Under the pieces are notes generated by a model. That model had not been told where the DNA came from. It saw only the letters and a list, made by a program, of their open reading frames with translations, and did no database searches. A program made the translations under genes and the position numbers. This document shows, in pieces, positions 63,821 to 64,000 of a stretch of 64,000 nucleotides of DNA (position 1 is the stretch's first letter; each line of letters begins with the position of its first letter). The stretch lies in assembly GCA_963704875.1 (NCBI GenBank), contig CAVPIA010000006.1, forward strand, positions 186,001-250,000, read 5' to 3'. Source of the stretch: CAMYOC01 sp963704875. Its GTDB lineage: Bacteria > Pseudomonadota > Gammaproteobacteria > Steroidobacterales > XN24.

Positions 63821-64000
63821 GGGGGCGACATGGCTTCGACGTGTGTCGCGAAATTCCAGGTGCATGCCGAGGAGCAGTCACCTCGTAAATCCATCTGCAA
63901 ACTTATAGTTGCCAACGACGACAACTACGCACTCGCTGCTTAAAACCCAGTAGGGTGCCGTCTGACTGGAGCCGTGCTTGTGCGTCCAGGTCCTTCGGGA
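63821..64000 (+). ncRNA. ssrA: tmRNA (SsrA), 3' part beyond window
   Basis: The 5' end GGGGGCGACATGGCTTCGAC is the universal tmRNA start. The reading segment at 63911-63943 codes ANDDNYALAA and TAA, the degradation tag (the first Ala codon is the resume codon; the encoded tag follows the Ala carried by tmRNA). Roughly half of the expected 350-400 nt are in the window. Confidence 0.97.

Noticed and set aside
63522..63881. 119-codon gene on the minus strand
   Set aside because: Antisense to the transporter end and the tmRNA start; explained by those features.
1..64000. Insertion sequences, prophage, toxin-antitoxin or defence genes
   Set aside because: No transposase, integrase, restriction, Cas or toxin motif was seen in any open frame; nearly all of the window is core genes.

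Overview
The window is a piece of a gammaproteobacterial chromosome of moderately high GC, almost entirely core housekeeping genes. Evidence for the class: a ZipA homologue beside ligA, gluQ next to dksA, the fur/bamE and ratA/rnfH pairs near smpB, a one-piece tmRNA with tag ANDDNYALAA, and the order folP-glmM-tpiA-secG-tRNA-Leu ... tRNA-fMet-rimP-nusA-infB-rbfA-truB-rpsO-pnp. Features unlike E. coli are nuoC and nuoD as separate genes, a complete nuoA-N operon lying between the Leu and fMet tRNA genes, and a DksA with a long lysine-rich N terminus that has lost most zinc-finger cysteines. These point to a non-enteric lineage (Xanthomonadales, Woeseiales or Chromatiales-like); I cannot place it further without searches.

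Layout. 1-3100: an accessory-looking locus with two DUF6502-type genes (one cut by the window edge) converging on a gene for a secreted protein made of 39 tandem IDGSG repeats followed by a DUF5666-like domain; a one-base insertion in repeat 37 breaks the reading frame. 3100-9384 (minus): smc, zipA, ligA, with the second DUF6502 gene coupled to the ligA stop. 9489-12617 (plus): queF, a doubtful small ORF, dksA, gluQ, phaR. 12618-13134: no protein gene, but a promoter-hairpins-terminator unit that looks like a small RNA of about 90 nt with a CUCCUCC loop, then the pnp terminator. 13135-21785 (minus): tRNA-fMet, rimP, nusA, infB, rbfA, truB, rpsO, pnp. 21863-36112 (minus): nuoA to nuoN. 36264-42524 (minus): rlmE, ftsH, folP, glmM, tpiA, secG, tRNA-Leu(GAG). 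42632-42952 (plus): yhbY. 42933-54307 (minus): hrcA, grpE, dnaK, dnaJ, dapB, carA, carB, greA and a DUF4149 membrane protein in one long run with many 4-base start/stop overlaps. 54469-57110 (plus): nadK, recN. 57114-60355: fur and bamE divergent; a sodium-dependent transporter, ratA and rnfH on the minus strand. 60499-64000 (plus): smpB, a gap of 568 bases with nothing recognisable, a CBS-domain gene coupled to an SLC13-type transporter, and ssrA running off the window end.

Most genes support information processing, respiration and cell-envelope growth. The parts not explained by textbook operons are the DUF6502/IDGSG-repeat locus, the candidate small RNA after phaR, several inverted repeats at operon borders, and the CBS/SLC13 pair beside ssrA. 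Coordinates and frames were worked out by eye; family names come from motif recognition, not database searches.
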